A DNA stretch of 64,000 nucleotides from Taeniopygia guttata. Lineage: Eukaryota > Chordata > Aves > Passeriformes > Estrildidae. The DNA lies in assembly GCF_048771995.1 (NCBI RefSeq), contig NC_133064.1:30421001-30485000 (forward strand), read 5' to 3'. Positions 23,871 through 34,159 of this stretch are shown here, piece after piece (position 1 is the first letter of the stretch; every line of letters starts with the position of its first letter). Under the pieces are notes generated by a model that was given only the letters and a program-made list of their open reading frames with translations, was not told the origin of the DNA and ran no database searches. The position numbers were made by a program, and so were the translations under genes.

Positions 23871-24860
23871 GAGGGTTTTTCCTTCAGTATCCAAAGGATC
23901 CTCAAGCCAGTTCCAAATCCAAATTTGAACAACCCAGAGGTGCGTGGGAATCCCACCCAAAGTCTTGGTTGATCTCATAATCCACACAAAATAAACCCTT
24001 CCTAAGGAAGAAGTTGTCTCATCTGGAATAATTTACCACCCCAAAATCTCCATTATCTCGGTGTTGGCTACAAAGTGGATAATTTAGAGAGAGAACCACC
24101 AAAAAATGCACCAAAAATAGTAGAATTTGGTTAAAGGGATCCAGCCTGGGGGTCAGTTGAGGACCCAATGTGGAGTGACCCCATTCTTTGAGGGAGTGTT
24201 ATATTTTTCTCCATGAAAATGGTAAGAAATTGGGTTGTTTAGTGGCAAAAAATCCTATTGTAATGGGCTGGAATATTCTTTATGGATGATCATTGGATCA
24301 TCATCAGATAATCATTGACAATGTTCCTCATCATGTCCACCGGGATGAAAATTGAGGATTTGTTATGAAATTGGGCTAAAATACTCTGTATTTGGTGAAG
24401 TTTGCACTTGAATTCCCAGAAACTTCCAGGACTTGGCTTGGAATGTCCTGGTTCCTCATTAATCCCATTGTCTCCTGGTGATAAAGTTCTGGAATGGCCT
24501 GCCCAGGGAGGTGGTGGAGTTAGGGCATGGGTTGGACTTGATGATCTTTAAGGTCTCTTCCAACCTAGTCATTTTCTGAAATTCTGTGAAATTTATCATT
24601 GTGTCCTAGACCTCATCTTGTGCATTCCAGACCCCATCCTGCATGGCCCAGACCCTTGCCACATGGCTCAAACCTCATCCCACTTGTCCCAGTCTCTTCC
24701 CCCATTTCCCAGACCTTCCTCCTTGCAATCCAGACCCTTCTTGTTTTCCAGACCCTTCCCCACGTTCAAGACTTTCCCAATCCCCACCTACTCTGTTGAA
24801 TGCTGTCCACTCCCCTAATCCCTCTCTCGTCCCAGTTTCCTCCCCTGCAGCCTTACCTTT
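23871..24860. other. Intron with CR1 piece and C-rich tail
   Basis: Holds a CR1 3' end at 24483-24592 and a run of cagaccc/cttcccca words at 24600-24840. No coding sequence was recognised. Confidence 0.4.
24483..24592 (+). repeat. CR1 LINE 3' end fragment
   Basis: Includes ggttggacttgatgatcttt followed by aaggtctcttccaacctag and a gaaattctgtga tail, the usual CR1 terminus. Confidence 0.8.
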
Positions 24861-24861
24861 C

Positions 24862-25240
24862 TCTGAAAACATCTGCTATGAGCCCTGTGGCAACACCTGT
24901 GCAGCCACCTGCTCCGACTGGGACAGTCCTGCCACCTGTGACCAGCCCTGTGCCTCTAACACCAGCCACGTACTCAGGGGCGGACAGTGTGTGCCGGTGG
25001 CCAGCTGTGGCTGCACCTGTGATGGCTGCTGCTACTGCCACCCTGGTGAAGAGTTTTGGAGCAGTGACAACTGTCGCTTCAGGTGCAGGTGTGACATGGA
25101 GCTAGTAATGGTGGTGTGTGAGGACTCCAGGTGTAAGCTAGGTGAGGTGTGCGCGGTGGTGAAGGGCATACGGTGGTGTGTGGCCAACAGATGCTCCATC
25201 TGTGTGGCCACTGGTGACCACAGCTGTGAAAAATGGCTGC
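24862..25240 (+). pseudogene. FCGBP-like: FCGBP-like exon: TIL and VWC-like (E') domains
   Basis: One open frame: CYEPCGNTCAATCSDWDSPA, QCVPVASCGCTCDGCCYC, HPGEEFWSSDNCRFRCRC, then ICVATGDHSCEKW, where a VWD normally begins with GDPHY. About twenty cysteines are in TIL/E' spacing. No break was seen inside this exon. The 3' limit runs into a G-rich minisatellite and is uncertain. Confidence 0.8.
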
Positions 25241-25650
25241 CTTCTGCAGTATGGGGGGACCTGGGGGGGCTTGGGAGAGTATGGGGGGGTTTGGAGGGCA
25301 GAGAGGGACACAGGGGTTAGGCAAGGAGTTTTGGGCTGTCCGTGGAGGTATTTGGTGTGTCTGGCAAGGGGAAGGGAGGTGGGGGCTGTCTGTGGGGGCT
25401 TTGGGGTTTTCATGGCAAGTTTGAGGTGTTCCCAGGGGGTTTTGGGTCTCCATGTGGAGCTTTAGGGTGTCAGTGGGGTTTTGGAGTCTACAAAAGGAGT
25501 TTTGGGGTGTCCATGGGGGATTTGGGGTCTGCACAAGGGGAGGCCTGGATGAGGAATTTTGGGATATCCATGGGAATCTGGGGTGTCCATTAGGGTTTTG
25601 AGGCTTTGCAGGGAGTTTTTGTGGGGGTTTTGGTGTTCCCAACCCTTCTC
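25241..25650 (+). repeat. G-rich intronic minisatellite
   Basis: Irregular repeats on ttttggggtgtccatggggg with a period near 25-35 bp and numerous G-runs; potential G-quadruplex DNA on the plus strand. Confidence 0.65.
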
Positions 25651-25662
25651 CCTTCCTGACAG

Positions 25663-26261
25663 GCCCTGTGTGCCCCCCAAACCAGCACTATGAGCTCTGC
25701 ACCCCCCGCCCCCGCTCCCCCCCCCCCATCTGCAAATGCAAAGCTGGACCTCAGGACTGCTCTGATGCCTCCACATGCTTTGAAGGTTGTTTCTGTGATC
25801 CCAGATTTTTCCATAGCGGGGATTGCTGCGTGCCCCTCCCCCAGTATGGCTGTGTTTTGGAGGGCCTGGGGGAGTGCAGTTTTACCCTGGGTCCCCCTGC
25901 ACTGAGCAGTGTATCTGCTCTGAAAATGGGGGGCTGGAGTGTCATCCCATTCCAGACTTCTCCAGTGACAAGGAATGCACAGTGTAGGATGGGGTACTGG
26001 AGTGCCACCCCTGCACCTGCAGACAGGGCCAGGTTTTTGGGGGCAGGGGCTTACAGAACTTTTGATGGGCACCTGGGGAATTTTGGGGAGTCCTGCACCC
26101 TCCTGCTGCAGGAGTTGGAGAGGGGTGAGCCTGAAGAAGAGCTGGAGCCTATCATCGTGGCCTTGGAGCAGGAGGACATGGAGGTGCAGCGGGTGACGGT
26201 GATGGCATCGGCGCACGGGGTGACTGTGGTGGTGGACAGGGGACAGCAGTGGGAGGTGACA
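25663..26261 (+). pseudogene. FCGBP-like: FCGBP-like exon: TIL then VWD start
   Basis: After a cctgacag acceptor it reads CPPNQHYELCTP and CFEGCFCDPRFFHSGDCCVP (TIL), a linker, then YRTFDGHLGNFGESCTLLLQ and VQRVTVMASAHGVTVVVDRG (VWD). A single frame stays open through the whole stretch. It ends at gtgaca|gtgagt. A 10-C run near 25719-25728 is a likely site for sequencing slips. Confidence 0.8.
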
Positions 26262-26269
26262 GTGAGTAG

Positions 26270-26690
26270 AGGCCCCAGGAACTTGGGGGTGCAAGCCCTC
26301 GTTTTGGGGGCAAAAAGATACTTGGGAGCCAAAAAGGGGGATGGAAATAGGATTTTGGGAGGTGCAACAGTGAGGAAAGGCCTTGTTTAGGGTTAAAGCT
26401 CTGACTTTGAGGTGCATGCCCTGTTTTGTGGATGCAAACCATGTTTTGGGGACAATGATTTTGGGGGTGAAAGTGTGGTTTTGTAAGTACAAACCCTGTT
26501 TTGGGTACAGGGTGTACAGACCATTTCTGGTGTGCTAACTGTGGGATTGAGCTGAAAACTATGATTTTGGTGTTGAAAACTCTCTTTTTGGAGTCTAATC
26601 ACCATCCCTTTTTGGGATGTAAACCGTGGGTTTGAGGTGCGCAGAAGGAAATCCAAACCCTAGTTTTGGAAGTGCAAATCCTGTTCTTGG
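26270..26690 (+). repeat. Intronic minisatellite, gcaaaccctgttttgggg-like unit
   Basis: Roughly 28-32 bp diverged units with the words tgcaaaccctgttttggg and gttttgggggtg, filling the intron between the two halves of this VWD domain. Confidence 0.6.
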
Positions 26691-26771
26691 GGATGCAAAC
26701 CCTATTTTGCCCCACCTTTGAGGCAAAAGGTGCAACTTCCCTTACAGAATCCTCACCCCTGTCTCCCCCAG

Positions 26772-27213
26772 GTGGATGGCAACCACCACTTGCTGCTGCT
26801 GTGGCTGCATGGGGGCGGTGCAGGTGGGGCCCCACTAGCTGCTCCAGGTCCAGAGGAGCCCCAAAATCCTCTAGGATGGCAATGTGCCCCATCGCGTCGC
26901 CCCCGGGGCCTCTGTGGCAACATCAACGGGGACCCCGACGGGAGGCTCTGGGAAGCTTCCCTCAAACTGCACCCACCTGGTGCCTGCCCCGCGCTGTTCC
27001 CTGGCCCAGGCGAGGTGCTGTGCGGTGCTCGGGGACCCCGAGGGACCCTTTGCAGGGTGTCACGGGGCGGTGCCGCCCTGCATGTTCCTTTTGACCTTTG
27101 GGGGCCAGGTGTGCGGGAGGGTGGAGACCCCTGCCCAGGCTTTCAGGGCTACGCAGCCGTGTGCCAGGCAGCTGCAGGCGTGCTATGGGAATGTCGGGAG
27201 ACCACGGGTTGCT
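26772..27213 (+). pseudogene. FCGBP-like: FCGBP-like exon: VWD end and C8 domain
   Basis: Begins VDGNHHLLLLWLHGG after ccccag and includes GLCGNINGDPDG, the intact VWD signature with its calcium-binding-like Asp residues. The C8 part (DPEGPFAGCHGAV, then GYAAVCQAAAGVLWECRETTGC) is split between frames, so at least two indels are present. It ends at gct|gtgagt. Confidence 0.8.
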
Positions 27214-27846
27214 GTGAGTACATGGAGAAATTGGGAATTTTGGGGGGATTTGGGTATTTGAGGTGACAGGAAGTTTGGAGTTGGGAATTTGGGGTGGTGA
27301 AGTTTTGGGAGGACGAGAATTCACGGGTCAGGATTTTTGTGGGGACAGGAATTTTGCAGGGAGTGGAAATTTTGGTGGGGGTGGGAATTTGGAGGTCTAG
27401 GGGAGTGGAATGGAGCATGTCTGCATTGCTAAGCCCCTGTAATAAATAAAAAGGTCTTTGTTCATCAAAACGAGCGTTGAAGGCGATAAGAATTTTAACT
27501 GAGTAGGGAACGCAACTAGCATAGAAGACTGTAGCTAATTATATACAAGTTAACTTTTAGGCCAAGGACAATCTGCAAGGAAAATGAGGAGTCTTCATTC
27601 CTATAATCACCAAGGGCAGAAAAAAATACCTCCTAGCAGCCAATTGCACCGGCGCAGAGTGCATCGAGAGAAAATACGTAAACCGGGAAAAAAAAAAAAA
27701 AAGGACGATAAAAACAAAAAGGTCAAAGGGGAAGGTGCGCCATGGTAGAGTGGAGACTCCCTGGTCACCCAGTGCTGTCTTTTGCTTAATACTACTTGGT
27801 TAATAAATTCTTGCTAATTAATTTATCGATAATTAGCATCCCCAAT
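27214..27846. other. Intron with LTR-like AT-rich sequence
   Basis: 27420-27846 contains ataaataaaaagg, a 16-A run and taataaattcttgc. It looks retroelement-derived, but termini and duplications could not be set. Confidence 0.35.
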
Positions 27847-28826
27847 TGTTATAAATGAAAATTTATTCAGCCAAATTAAAAATAAAAATAGTTTTATTTG
27901 CAGTCAAATTCTATCTAGCCAGCCACGAAAAAAAACACAGTGCCGAGCCCGGGGATCGACCCTGGGTGTGCAACAAGGAGTCAGCCTCAGGAGAGGTTTT
28001 TCCCCTATGCCCACACACCTCCATCCTGGCACAAGCGGTTTTTACAGGGAAATTCCGCCTGAGACCAAGATTTCTGCAATCAGTCTTTTCTTCTATTCAG
28101 AGTCCATATGTATATAAGATTTTCTCTTTTGGAGATGAGGGAGAACAATTCAGTGTCCGGGTGTTACAGTGAGCTCATGGGCACCCTGTGCCTCCCCTTC
28201 CCCGGGACCTTGTGACTCTGATAAAGATAACCCTGGACCCTCCTTTCTACCCCAACAGGGTTGGCGGAGAGCCAGGAAAGCCCACCCTGTCCAAAACCTA
28301 TATAGACCCCTGACATTTCCTGTTCGTTCTCTTTTGCCCCGCTCTCCACATGGACAACACAGAATAAAGAGAGCCATACCAACTTCTCCTGGGGTGAGAG
28401 CCTCTTTTGAATACCTTTACCCTTCTCCTGATATTCCTCCCCTAACAGCCCCTTATCTCTGAGCTAGTCGGATTATTCGGGGGGCTGCATGAGGGGGGGA
28501 ACCACATCCGGAGTTGTTGAATCCTGTGATGAAATTTACGGGAACGCTGCATTCACATGTATCTGTTCGAGGATTTCCATGATATCCATCTCGGGTTGTT
28601 CAGGCTAGGATCAGCACCTGGGGTCCCCCGCATCTCTCCAGACATGGCCCATCTCCTGGCGAGCCGTACCTTCTTACTTGTAAATCAGTTTCCAATATAC
28701 ACCCGGTCTCAGGGGGGAGGGGGGTGGGGGGGAAGAGGCTAGTACAAACGAGTATAATCTAACAAGTATTTAACATTATATATTCCATACAAGGAATGGC
28801 GCGAATTATGTTTATTACCCATAACA
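27847..28826 (-). repeat. Solo LTR of the TGTTATAAATG family, with nested LTR
   Basis: Inverted ends TGTTAT/ATAACA, flanked by CCAAT at 27842-27846 and 28827-28831. It aligns with the solo LTR at 32682-33275 over both its outer parts. A 345-bp stretch at 28162-28506 is absent from that copy. Confidence 0.8.
28162..28506 (+). repeat. Nested solo LTR within the 27847-28826 LTR
   Basis: Begins TGTTACAG and ends CCACA. TCCGG occurs at 28156-28160 and 28507-28511, offset by one base from a perfect target duplication. It has a ctatatag TATA-like box near 28301 and an aataaag poly(A) signal near 28363. Confidence 0.7.
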
Positions 28827-29101
28827 CCAATTGAGTTTGTCCATAACAGCCCCCATCTGGGAAATGCTGAAATCACACCCTCAAAGGGGACCTCTCCCAA
28901 AATGAGAAGCCTGTGTCCCCCTGGTGGAACCTTGTGCAACCAGTGGGGCCACCCCTGTCCCCAAATGGGAGCCCCATGGGACCACCCACCCCAAAGGTGG
29001 GATGGCATTGATCCCAAGAGACACCTATTGACCCCAGATGATCCCCCAGTAGCCCCACTGCCCCCCATTGACACCCTTTGTTTCTTGCCTCCCTTTCCCA
29101 G

Positions 29102-29303
29102 CTCTCACCTGCCCCCCATCAAGAGCCATTACCAGCTGTATGCCCGCACCGGTGAGCACACCTGCGCAGGTGTGTCGTCCCCCTCCACCCTGCAGCGAGT
29201 GGTGCTTTGAGGGGTGTCAGTGCACTGAGGGGCTGCTGTTCGATGGGGCCTGCTGAGTCCTCCCGGGGAACCGTGGCTGCCTCCACCAGGAACGCTACTC
29301 CAG
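29102..29303 (+). pseudogene. FCGBP-like: FCGBP-like exon: TIL domain
   Basis: Between a tttcccag acceptor and a cag|gtgagt donor. A TIL Cys pattern is spread over two frames: HYQLYARTGEHTCAG in one, CSEWCFEGCQCTEGLLFDGAC in the other. A TGA follows. The indels indicate decay. Confidence 0.7.
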
Positions 29304-30005
29304 GTGAGTGTGGCCCCAGTGACGCCCAGTTCCAGCCCTTGCTCCTTCCAAGCTCCCCACTGATCCCGGATCCCTTTGGTGTGCCTCCCAGTGTCCCCAG
29401 TACACCCCAGCATCCTCCATGTCATCATTTCTCCCCATGTGTCCCACTTCCCCCAAACACATCCCCCAGTGGATTCCCCTCCACCCCAGGGTCTCTCCTC
29501 ATGGTGAGAGGGCTCAGGGTCTCTCCTCCCCTCCAGTCTCCCCTGGTACTTCCTGTATTGTCCAGTGTCCCTCCCAGGGTACTCAAGTCCTCCCCCAATT
29601 TCCCACACAGTGTTCCCATTCTCTCTCAATTTGTTTCTGTTCCCTCCACAGTGCGTCACAATTTATCCCAGTTTCTTAGTGGGGGAACTTAGTGTCCTTC
29701 TCAGTGTCTCCCAGCATGTCCCAGTATCTTCCTGTATCTTCACCAATGTTCCCTGTGTCCCCCAGCAGGTCCCAGTCTCCCCAGTGTGCCCCTCATGGGG
29801 GACATGGGGATGTGTGGGGACCTGGGACATGCTGGGGAGATGCTGGTGGTCCCCATGGGCACCCATTGGAAATATGGAGACACATAGGGGATATGGGAAC
29901 CATGGGCCCCTTCCTCCCTCCCGAAAGACCTCCCAGCATTATCATCTCAATTTTTTGGCCATTTTAGGCCACTTTTACCCATTTTCCACGTTTTATCCAT
30001 GGAAA

Positions 30006-30378
30006 ACAGATCACTGAGACCATCCTGACCTCTGACTGCTCCCAATCCTGCACCTGCCAGGGGCCCAGCGGCCTCCAGTGCTGCCCCTTTGCTTGTCCCT
30101 TTGGCCACACCTGCAGCCTCCATGACAGCACCCACACCTGCATCAAATGCCTGGGGCATTACGCCCTGTCCCCTGCCACCCACTTCGTCACCTTTGATGG
30201 CATCACTGGGTCTACCTTGGCCACAGGAATCTGTGTGGGCCAGCATATATGACCCCCGGGACTCCCTGTGGTTCCAGCTGCTGGGGGATGTCAGGGACAT
30301 TGGGGACCAGCCTGGTGGCACTTCACCTCTGCACTGCCTCATGGCTTCATCACCATGCAGAAAAACAGGAAGGTCTGG
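30006..30378 (+). pseudogene. FCGBP-like: FCGBP-like exon: VWC-like linker and VWD start
   Basis: Reads TILTSDCSQSCTCQGPSG, a Cys-rich linker and then FVTFDGITGSTLATG (VWD start). The continuation RDSLWFQLLGDVRD is in another frame, with a TGA between. It ends at ctgg|gtaaat. Limits are approximate. Confidence 0.7.
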
Positions 30379-30867
30379 GTAAATTGTCAATACCCTGGCT
30401 GGTACCCAAAAATGTTGTCACCACTGCATGTTGTCATCCTAAACATCCTTCTGACCTTAATTTTAATTTTTTAAAAATTGGGGTTTTTTTCCTAATTTCA
30501 GACTCAGTAAGAGTTCGCATAGGTTGTCTCATCCCACTAGCACCACAGGATGTTCTTACCTTAATTTTGTCCCAAATTGCTCTATTCTGATCACAGTTTC
30601 TTGCCAGTGAAGCACTTGTGTGAGAGGCTAAGAGACATCCATTAATTGATGCGCCCCATAATTTTGACTGAAATTGCTCTTTCTTCTCCCAGTTTCATGT
30701 CAGAGAATCACCTACATGGGTTGTCCTTTGTCCTACCCCCACCATGCCTCAATTCATCCCATCATTTTTCCACAAATTCCCTCTTTTCCACCCTCGTTTC
30801 CTCCAACTACCCTTCAGCCCTGTATCACCCCAAATCCCCTGTTTTCCCTTCATTTGGTGTTCTCCAG

Positions 30868-31128
30868 CTCAACAGCCCACCCCCCTGCCTGCGGAGTTCC
30901 CAGGACCGTTGACCATCACGGAGACATACACGACCCTCCAGGTCAGCTGAATCCCAGGAATTCTGGTGGAACTGTGCACTATGGGGGTGACAGTGGAGGT
31001 GCCTAGAGAAGCGCAGGCTCTGCGGCATCTGCAGCGACTACGATGGTGCCACCAGCAGCATCTGATGGGACGGTGACGAGTGACGCATGGGCCCTGGCCG
31101 AGGCCTGGCGGCGCCCGACATCACCCAG
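30868..31128 (+). pseudogene. FCGBP-like: FCGBP-like exon: last recognisable VWD end
   Basis: After ctccag: PGTLTITETYTTLQV, then LCGICSDYDGATSS (VWD signature) in another frame, then ALAEAWRRPDIT before cag|gtgggt. Several frame changes and stops occur. No further exon of this gene is visible downstream. Confidence 0.65.
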
Positions 31129-31194
31129 GTGGGTGACATCATGGGGACACTGGGGGAGGGGGACTGGGGGGATTTGGGTATCTTGGGGGTGGCA

Positions 31195-31925
31195 CTAGGG
31201 GAAACAGTGTCAAAAAAGGGGAGAAAAATAGCCTAAAAAAGAGGGAAAGAATAGCCCCAAAAGGGGAAAGAAGGCCCAAAAGATGGAAAAGACACCAAAA
31301 AGAGGGAAACGAGTTCTCCAAAAGGGAGAAAAGAGCCCTGAAAAGATGGGAAAGGAGACCAAAAAGAGGGGGAAGAGCCAAAACTGGGGAAAGGACCCCA
31401 AAATTCAGGGAAAAAAAAAAAAACAAAAAAAGGAGCAAGAGCATGGGGGGGGGGGGGGAGAATAATCCCAAAAGATGGGAAAAGAGACTTGTAAATGAGG
31501 AAATGAGGCAGCAGAGGAAAAGAACTGAAACAAGTGCAAAGAGATCAGAAAAGGAGAAAAGAGGGAGGGAAAAAAAGGTCAAAAGAACCCCCCAAATGAG
31601 AATAAAAACTCAAAGACCGGAAAAGACACCAAACATGGGTGAAGGACACAAAAATAGGGAAAAGGAATATTAAAAACTGACGAAGAGCGCAAAAACTAGG
31701 GGGAAAGAGATACACCAGAAACGGGGGGAAAAAAAACCCACAAAGGGGGGAAGAGGAGTGGGAAAGAAGCACAAGAAAAGAGGGGAAAATAGTTCAAAAC
31801 AAGGGAAAAGTGAATAAAAAAGGGGGAAAGAGCCTCTCAAATTGGGGAAAGACACAAACAACATAGGAGAAAGAGTTCAAAAATGGGCATAACACATCCA
31901 GAAAAGGGGGAAAAGACCCTAAAGT
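31195..31925 (+). repeat. Long purine-rich tract
   Basis: About 730 bp mostly of A and G on the plus strand, made of degenerate aaaaggggaaaagacc words, with a 14-G run at 31445-31458 and a 13-A run just before it. This composition can form triplex (H-) DNA. Confidence 0.75.
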
Positions 31926-32004
31926 GGAAGAAACTGCCACAAAGTCCCCCTCGATTTGCCTTTCTTCTTGACCAGTGATGTGGAAAATTGACATTTCACC
32001 TGAG

Positions 32005-32110
32005 TGGCCGCGCCCTATCACTGACGTCATCCTCAAACAGCCTCAGATCCGGAAAACCCGGATTTTTATAAGTCCCAAATTTGTGCTTTCGCCCCCAAAA
32101 TAAAACCTGA
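32005..32110 (+). promoter_or_regulatory. Candidate promoter: CRE followed by a TATA-like box
   Basis: A full CRE TGACGTCA at 32022-32029 precedes tttttataag at 32063-32072 by about 35 bp, close to the spacing seen in CREB-driven promoters. No coding exon clearly follows, so which transcript it would drive is unknown. Confidence 0.35.
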
Positions 32111-32681
32111 GAGAAAATGCCGTTTGCTGGTGATCTGGGATAAAATCCTGGAAATTCTGGGAAAACAGGACTGTGGGAATATGCTGGGGGGCAGTGGGGG
32201 TGGGGAGGGCTGTTCCCACCCTGTCCTGCCGCGGGCAGTTCTGTTTCCCCCCTTCCCCCGTTGGTCAATATTTCCCAACGCCTGAGTCCCACGTGGGGGG
32301 AAGTGCGGGGGGGGGGCACCCGGATGTTTTGTGCCGAGGAGCGGGAGGGGGTTCCCGGATATCTGAGTCCACCTAGGGAGGTGTGTGCTATGGCACACTT
32401 GGAGGGGACCCCTCACCAGTATCCCCAGTTCCTCCCAGTTCATGCCAGTACCCACCCCCTAGTCCCTCCCAGTGTGCCTCCCAGTATCCCCAGTCTCTCC
32501 CAGTACAACACCCCCCCTACCCCCCAGTCTCTGCCACACTCCCTCAGCTGGCCCCAGTATACCCCCATTGTCCCTAGTCCCTCCCAGTGCATTCCAGTCT
32601 TCCCCTAATATTCCCTATGGTGTTCCCAAATCCTTCCCAGTTTGTCTCAGTCCCTCCCCAGTTCTTCCTCCTGCATCCCAG
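32111..32681. other. Spacer with cccagt-type repeats
   Basis: Nothing coding was recognised. 32400-32680 is made of ccagt(a/g)/tccc words, a common intergenic or intronic minisatellite type also seen at 29330-29800 and 33290-33570. Confidence 0.35.
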
Positions 32682-33275
32682 TGTTATAAATGAAAGTTTA
32701 TTTAGCCAAATTAAAAAAACAAAACAGTTTTATTTGCGGTCAAATTCTATCTAGCCAGCCACAGAAAAAAAAAGGAAAAAAAACAAAACAGTGCCGAGCC
32801 CGGGGTCAGCCCTGGGTGTGCAACAAGAAGTCAGCCTCAGGAGAGGTTTTCCTCTATGCCCACACACCTCTATCCTGGCACAAGCAAGTTTTATAGGGAT
32901 AATTCCACCTGAGGCCAAGATTTTTGCAATCAGTCCTTTCTTCTATTCAGAGTCCATATGTTAATAATTCAGTGTCTGGAGTTTGTTGAATCCACATGGA
33001 TCTGTCTGGGGATTTCCAAGATATCCATCTCGGGTCGTTCACGCGATGATCAGCGCCTGGGGTCTCTCGCATGGCCCATCGTCTGGCGCCTGGCGAGCCG
33101 TATCTTCTCACTTGTAAATTAGCTTCTAACATACACCCGGTCTCGGAGGGGAGGAAAAGGAGGGGTGGGGGGGAGGGAGGGGGGGGGCTAGTACAAACGA
33201 GGTAAATCTAACAAGTGTTTAACATTATATATTCCATATAAGGAAAGGCGCAAATTATGTCTATTACCCATAACA
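32682..33275 (-). repeat. Solo LTR of the TGTTATAAATG family
   Basis: Inverted ends TGTTAT/ATAACA with CCAG on both sides (32678-32681 and 33276-33279). It is the uninterrupted relative of 27847-28826. G-rich purine runs near 33145-33190. Confidence 0.85.
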
Positions 33276-33671
33276 CCAGTGTCACTCAGTGTCCCCCCAG
33301 TGCCCATTTAAGCCTTGCAGTGTCCCCCAGTACATCCCAGTATCCCCTAATGCCTCCCAATGCATCTCAGTAACTCCCAGTTTCCCTCCCCAGTGCCCCT
33401 CCAACATTCTCAGTGTCTTCTAGTAAGTTCCAGTAACCCCCAGTGCCTCCCAATGCATCCTAGTCACACTCAGTGCCACCACCCAGTGTCCTCTCCAGCC
33501 TTCTCAGTGACCCCCAGCACATCCCAGCCACCACCCCAGTGTCCCCTCCAGTCCATTCCAGTCCCCCCCACTTGCAGTCTGGGCAGAGACGAAACTGCCT
33601 GGGGCCCTGGGAGGTGCCACCTGGGGGTGTCCCATGTCATCCCCCACCCCCCAACCTGTCTCCTCCCTGGG

Positions 33672-33724
33672 CATAAAGTGGCTCCAGTCACAGCACTGGG
33701 AAAGACTGGGACCATGGGAATGCA
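33672..33724 (+). promoter_or_regulatory. Possible promoter and first exon of the NIDO gene
   Basis: A CATAAA box at 33672-33677 lies about 30 bp before a short segment that ends at a perfect GTGAGT donor (33725). It could supply a 5' untranslated exon for the gene starting at 34066. The matching acceptor is not obvious. Confidence 0.3.
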
Positions 33725-34035
33725 GTGAGTGGGGACACTGGTGGGCATGGGGGACATGGGGACATATGGGACATGGGGGCATATGTGGGACATGCTGGAC
33801 ACAGGGGAATAGGGGAGATCAGTGAGGACACATGAGACATGGGGCACATGAGGGACATGGGGATATGGAGGGGGGACATGAGGGACATAGGAAGGACAAG
33901 GGGACATGGGGGAGGTCACTGGGGACACTGAGGACATTGGGGGAGACATGGAGGGGCATGGGGGGATATTGGGGCACTGGGGATATGGGGAAGATGGAGA
34001 GGTCACAGGGTACATAGGAACATGGTTGATGGGCG
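33725..34035 (+). repeat. ggggacatg minisatellite
   Basis: About 300 bp of gggacatggg and gacatggggg repeats with irregular spacing; many G-runs. Confidence 0.75.
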
Positions 34036-34065
34036 ATCCCCTCACACTCCCCTAAGCCTGGACAC

Positions 34066-34159
34066 ATGAAGGTCTCCCCCATTGTCGTCCTTCTCCTCCT
34101 CAGCCACGCAGAGGAGTGGGGACCCCTGAGGACATTGGGGACCCCTGTGGGACCCCTTG
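34066..34159 (+). CDS. NIDO gene exon 1: signal peptide
   Basis: Starts [19 protein letters not shown] and ends at a GTGAGT donor in phase 1, which fits exon 2 at 34522. The start was chosen as the only Met giving a signal peptide in the joined frame. Confidence 0.65.

Noticed and set aside
25079..25642. 187-codon minus-strand Pro-rich frame
   Set aside because: Antisense to a G-rich intron minisatellite and the FCGBP-like exon.
31139..31582. 147-codon minus-strand frame rich in Phe/Leu/Ser
   Set aside because: It is the complement of the purine tract; the apparent membrane-like protein is a composition artefact.
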